Assembly: GCA_025964065.1 (NCBI GenBank)
Contig: JAOPZO010000335.1
Coordinates: forward strand, 1-8,314
Direction: 5' to 3'
Source: Solirubrobacterales bacterium
Lineage (GTDB): Bacteria > Actinomycetota > Thermoleophilia > Solirubrobacterales > Solirubrobacteraceae
Length of the DNA: 8,314 bases
Below the pieces are notes generated by a model. The model saw only the letters and a list, made by a program, of their open reading frames with translations, was not told where the DNA came from and did not search any database. Of this stretch, positions 6,274-8,314 are shown in pieces. A program made the translations under genes and the position numbers. Each line of letters starts with the position of its first letter. The first letter of the stretch is position 1.

Positions 6274-6302
6274 TTGACAGGAATGCGGGGTGGACGGATC
6301 GT
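6274..6302 (+). promoter_or_regulatory. Consensus -35 promoter giving a leaderless start for the secreted protein
   Basis: A perfect TTGACA (6274-6279) is followed after exactly 17 bases by GATCGT (6297-6302), which keeps the A at position 2 and T at position 6 of the -10 box. Initiation would fall about 7 bases on, at 6309, which is the A of the ATG. It lies in the 46-base gap after tkt, so the downstream gene can be expressed independently. Confidence 0.5.
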
Positions 6303-6308
6303 GCGCGG

Positions 6309-6689
6309 ATGCACGCGCGCCGCGCCCTCGCCGTCGGCCTGACCGTCGCGGGAGGTGCGGCGGGCGTCTCCGCCGCGCCCGCCGCCGCCGCCACGAAGCC
6401 GTGCGGCACCGTCAAGGGAGCCCCGAGCGCCATCAAGATCACCCGGGTCACCACGACGAGCGGCGGCTGCGCGAAGGCGAAGGCCGTCGCGAAGGCCTTC
6501 GTCCAGCTCCGCCATGGCGATCCCGCCGGCTACTCCTGCCCCGGGCGCTCGCCCCAGGGCCGCCCCGGGGCGTTCGTCTACCGGGTCACCTGCAAGCGGC
6601 CGGGGCGCACCGTCACGTTCCGGGTGACGCGGCCGGACCTCGTGCTCCCGCCCGCCGGCCCGGCGCCGCCCGTGGTCGGCGGCAGCTGA
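6309..6689 (+). CDS. Small secreted four-cysteine protein, function unknown
   Basis: A 126-residue protein. Residues 1-28 form a Sec signal peptide: HARR basic start, a hydrophobic core (ALAVGLTVAGGAAGV) and an Ala-rich cleavage region (SAAPAAAA before TKPC). The mature part of about 98 residues is basic and has four cysteines (C32, C54, C77, C95), suggesting two disulfides outside the membrane. Around them are patterns I associate with small exported actinobacterial proteins: PCG near the mature N-terminus, a short strand (IKITRVTT), GGCAKAKAVAKAF as a helix after the second Cys, and YRVTCK near the end. The tail is Pro/Gly-rich (PPAGPAPPVVGG). No catalytic motif is visible. ATG 6309 follows a strong promoter and may be leaderless; GGACGG at 6292-6297 is the only possible ribosome site. 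It converges on the murein hydrolase gene with a 9-base gap. Confidence 0.8.
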   Translation: MHARRALAVGLTVAGGAAGVSAAPAAAATKPCGTVKGAPSAIKITRVTTTSGGCAKAKAVAKAFVQLRHGDPAGYSCPGRSPQGRPGAFVYRVTCKRPGRTVTFRVTRPDLVLPPAGPAPPVVGGS

Positions 6690-6698
6690 CCCCGGACC

Positions 6699-8150
6699 TC
6701 AGCCCGCGGCCTGCAGCAGCCGTCCCGCGTCGCGCGCGACGGTGACGTGGATCGCTCCGGGCTCGCGGACCCAGGCGATGAGGTCGAGCGCCGTCAGGCG
6801 GTCCAGGAGGAACTGGAACGCCTCGGCCTGCGCCCGGCTCGCGTACCGCCGCGCGATGTCGAACGCGTAGCCCGTGGTGTGGAGCGAGTAGTCGCGGGTC
6901 GCCTCGATGTTCCGGCGGGTGAGCAGGCGCTGGTACTCGTCGTCGCGGGCGGTGGAGGTCAGCGTGAGCGGCTGCTTGGCGTCCGCGATCTCCTGCACGC
7001 CGCGCCCGAGGTACTCGAGCACCCGGAGCGCCTCGGGCCGCAGCGCGCGGTAGAGGCGCTTGGACTGCTCGAGCCGCGGGGCGAGCTCGCCCATCTTCGG
7101 GTCGATGCGGATGCCCCACCCCGCGAGCGTCGTTCCCCCGAGCCCCTCCAGCGTCCCCTTCGCCCGGGCGCGCCCGAGCGCGAAGGGGTCCGCGAAGCGC
7201 TCGGCCGTGGCGGGCGGGTGGAGCACCTCCTCCGCGGAGTTCTTGCTCGTCTGCAGCGCCGCCTCGGTGGCGAGGGCCGCGGGCTCCTCGCGGAAGCGGC
7301 GCATGATCTCGCGGGCCGCGCCGATCCGCCACAGGTAGGTGCTCGAGTCGTCGCCGAGCGAGGCGAGCTTGCGGTGCGCGGAGGCCTTGCGGAGCGGGCT
7401 CGCGGAGAAGAAGACCTCGGCGTAGCGGGTGTCCTCGTCGGCGTCGAAGCGCTTCAGGACGTCCTGCAGGTTGCCGACGCCCATGTGGTAGCCGACGACC
7501 GCCAGCTCGTCGGAGCCGCCGAGCTCCCCGCGGGCGAACCGCAGGTAGCGGACGGAGGCGGCGAGCGCCTTCGCCGGGTCGTAGCGCTCGTCGACCCGGC
7601 GGCGCTCGCGGGTGCGGGCGGCGACCCGGCGGCCCCGGGCGATCCCGCGGGTCAGGGCAGCGCTCCGTTCGACGTCGATGCGCATGCCGAGGAGGTTCTG
7701 GCCCGTCTCGGCCAGGATCTGGGTGAGCCCCACGGCGCCCTCGGTCCCGCCGGCCATGGCGTCCGGGCGGCCCGCGGACTCGAGGAAGACGAGCGCCTCG
7801 AGCGTGTCGGGGTCCACGTCGCCCTTCGCGGCCGCGGTGTCGACGAGGGGGCGCCAGGCGGCGACGCGCGGCGCGGTCGCGACCGCGCCCCCGGGGGACT
7901 TCGCGAAGAGCGGGTGGGACAGGCCGCGGGCGGCGCGGCGCTCGTATTCCTCGCGGCGCGCGCCGACGTAGCGCAGCGGGTCGAAGCCCTCGCCGGGCGC
8001 GGCGCCCGGGCGGAGGACCTGCGCGTCGCCGGGTGCGGCGGTGGGGTCGTCGGAGCGCAGGGCGAGGGCGACGAGCACGCCGAGGCCGACGGCGAGGGCG
8101 AGCAGCGCGAGGGCGCGGCGGCGCGCGGACGACGAGGAGACCACGCCCAC
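6699..8150 (-). CDS. Membrane-anchored lytic transglycosylase fused to VanY/M15-like peptidase domain
   Basis: A 483-residue envelope protein. An Arg-rich start and a hydrophobic helix (about 12-31) anchor it with the rest outside. A linker follows, then a lytic-transglycosylase-like domain (about 97-235): catalytic E124 in LVFLESAGRPDA, GAVGLTQI (138-145), and GYHMGVGN (220-227) in place of the usual AYNAG. These enzymes cleave glycan strands of peptidoglycan. The C-terminal domain (about 365-475) has SLHTTGYAFD (422-431), an exact SxHxxGxAxD zinc motif of VanX/VanY-type M15 peptidases with H424 and D431, upstream R402 (TSTARDDEY), and H468 (AIHVTV) as third ligand. The Glu of the usual ExxH is displaced (E463). 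DUF5715-like naming is possible. The GTG start has no ribosome site; another GTG lies 2 codons in. Likely role: wall remodelling that cuts both glycan and stem peptide; peptidase activity is less certain. Confidence 0.85.
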   Translation of the reverse strand: MGVVSSSSARRRALALLALAVGLGVLVALALRSDDPTAAPGDAQVLRPGAAPGEGFDPLRYVGARREEYERRAARGLSHPLFAKSPGGAVATAPRVAAWRPLVDTAAAKGDVDPDTLEALVFLESAGRPDAMAGGTEGAVGLTQILAETGQNLLGMRIDVERSAALTRGIARGRRVAARTRERRRVDERYDPAKALAASVRYLRFARGELGGSDELAVVGYHMGVGNLQDVLKRFDADEDTRYAEVFFSASPLRKASAHRKLASLGDDSSTYLWRIGAAREIMRRFREEPAALATEAALQTSKNSAEEVLHPPATAERFADPFALGRARAKGTLEGLGGTTLAGWGIRIDPKMGELAPRLEQSKRLYRALRPEALRVLEYLGRGVQEIADAKQPLTLTSTARDDEYQRLLTRRNIEATRDYSLHTTGYAFDIARRYASRAQAEAFQFLLDRLTALDLIAWVREPGAIHVTVARDAGRLLQAAG

Positions 8151-8190
8151 AAGGTGGCAGGGTCGGCCGCGGGTGCGCGCCGCGCGGCGT

Positions 8191-8218
8191 TCAGTCCTCG
8201 TCCAGGCGGGAAGACTGA
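8191..8218. repeat. Inverted repeat in the divergent gap before the lipoprotein
   Basis: TCAGTC (8191-8196) and GACTGA (8213-8218) are exact reverse complements 16 bases apart, in the 72-bp region between the murein hydrolase start (8150) and the lipoprotein start (8223). The spacing would suit a regulator binding two half-sites on one face of the helix, but six-base arms can arise by chance. Confidence 0.3.
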
Positions 8219-8222
8219 CCCG

Positions 8223-8314
8223 GTGCCCCGCCCGCTCCTGCCCGTCCTGCTCGCCGCCGCCGCCCTCGCGGCCTGCGGGGGGACCGAGGGGGAGCCGGCG
8301 GTGACCGCGGGGGC
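8223..8314 (+). CDS. N-terminus of a lipoprotein (3' end outside window)
   Basis: GTG 8223 opens a frame still open at the window edge, with 30 codons visible. The protein begins with a short basic start (MPRP), a hydrophobic core (LLPVLLAAAALAA) and a lipobox LAAC with the lipidated Cys at residue 18. A flexible Gly/Glu/Pro-rich linker (GGTEGEPAVTAG) follows. This is a type II signal peptide, so the product is an exported lipid-anchored protein. The domain that would identify it is missing. It may be a binding protein or another envelope lipoprotein; nothing visible decides. The ribosome site is weak (GGGAAG, 8208-8213, about 9 bases before the start). It is divergent from the murein hydrolase, and the shared gap contains an inverted repeat. 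Confidence 0.75.
   Translation, partial: MPRPLLPVLLAAAALAACGGTEGEPAVTAG

Noticed and set aside
4456..6342. A 628-codon frame within tkt, and the 168-1145 frame within the SDR gene.
   Set aside because: Both are second-frame shadows rich in Arg, Pro and Gly; the overlapping frames carry complete family motifs.
4244..6454. The ppa reading frame stays open for more than 700 further codons antisense to transketolase.
   Set aside because: The extension is Arg/Val/Glu-rich with no recognisable domain, lies opposite a fully conserved transketolase, and is explained by high GC with few stop codons. The true ppa start is at 4243, where homology begins.
6665..6683. GCCGCC/GGCGGC hairpin at the end of the secreted-protein gene as a terminator.
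   Set aside because: Only 6 bp, inside the coding region, without a T-tract; such stems are common at this GC content.
1..8314. A mobile element, phage, defence or biosynthetic-cluster system.
   Set aside because: No transposase, integrase, long terminal repeats, nuclease, toxin or assembly-line enzyme is present; the genes are core metabolism and envelope proteins plus one dehalogenase, with uniform base composition.

Overview
The window is very GC-rich bacterial chromosome with strong G/C bias at third codon positions, GTG starts, TAnnnT-type -10 boxes close to several starts, and Ala/Arg/Gly-rich proteins. This fits a high-GC actinomycete. The small four-cysteine secreted protein and the transglycosylase/M15-like fusion remind me of Thermoleophilia (Solirubrobacterales-type), but that placement is from memory, not from a search. 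I see no tRNA, rRNA, CRISPR array, insertion sequence or prophage gene. The longest stretch without a gene is under 100 bases.

Layout. (1) 2-145 (+) is the end of a small membrane protein. It is followed by a near-perfect 29-bp palindrome that overlaps the promoter of a short-chain dehydrogenase/reductase (211-1095, +). (2) A GC hairpin at 1107-1126 separates that gene from a convergent three-gene minus-strand block. Reading from 4243 down, the block is family I inorganic pyrophosphatase (ppa), a DhlA-type haloalkane dehalogenase coupled to it by a 1-base gap, then a strong hairpin, then a nucleotide-regulated family II pyrophosphatase with a CBS-DRTGG-CBS insert. (3) Divergent from ppa across 48 bp is a complete transketolase (4292-6262, +). 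(4) A consensus-like promoter then drives a 126-residue secreted protein (6309-6689, +). (5) Convergent to it is a membrane-anchored murein hydrolase of 483 residues (6699-8150, -), with a lytic transglycosylase domain and a VanY/M15-like peptidase domain. (6) The window ends in the first 30 codons of a lipoprotein (8223 on, +).

How the genes work together. ppa and the CBS-type pyrophosphatase both hydrolyse pyrophosphate but are unrelated in fold and metal use. One should be constitutive, and the other should be tuned by adenine nucleotides through its CBS domains. Transketolase, divergent from ppa, supplies pentose phosphates and erythrose 4-phosphate for biosynthesis, which generates pyrophosphate. 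The dehalogenase has all five residues expected of haloalkane dehalogenase subfamily I and is the most specialised enzyme here; its link to ppa is positional only. The last three genes all encode envelope or exported proteins.

There is no clear new multi-gene system. The points most worth following are the palindrome at 150-178, the two unrelated pyrophosphatases flanking a dehalogenase, the dehalogenase itself, the transglycosylase/peptidase fusion with a displaced catalytic-base position, and the symmetric -10 element shared by ppa and tkt.
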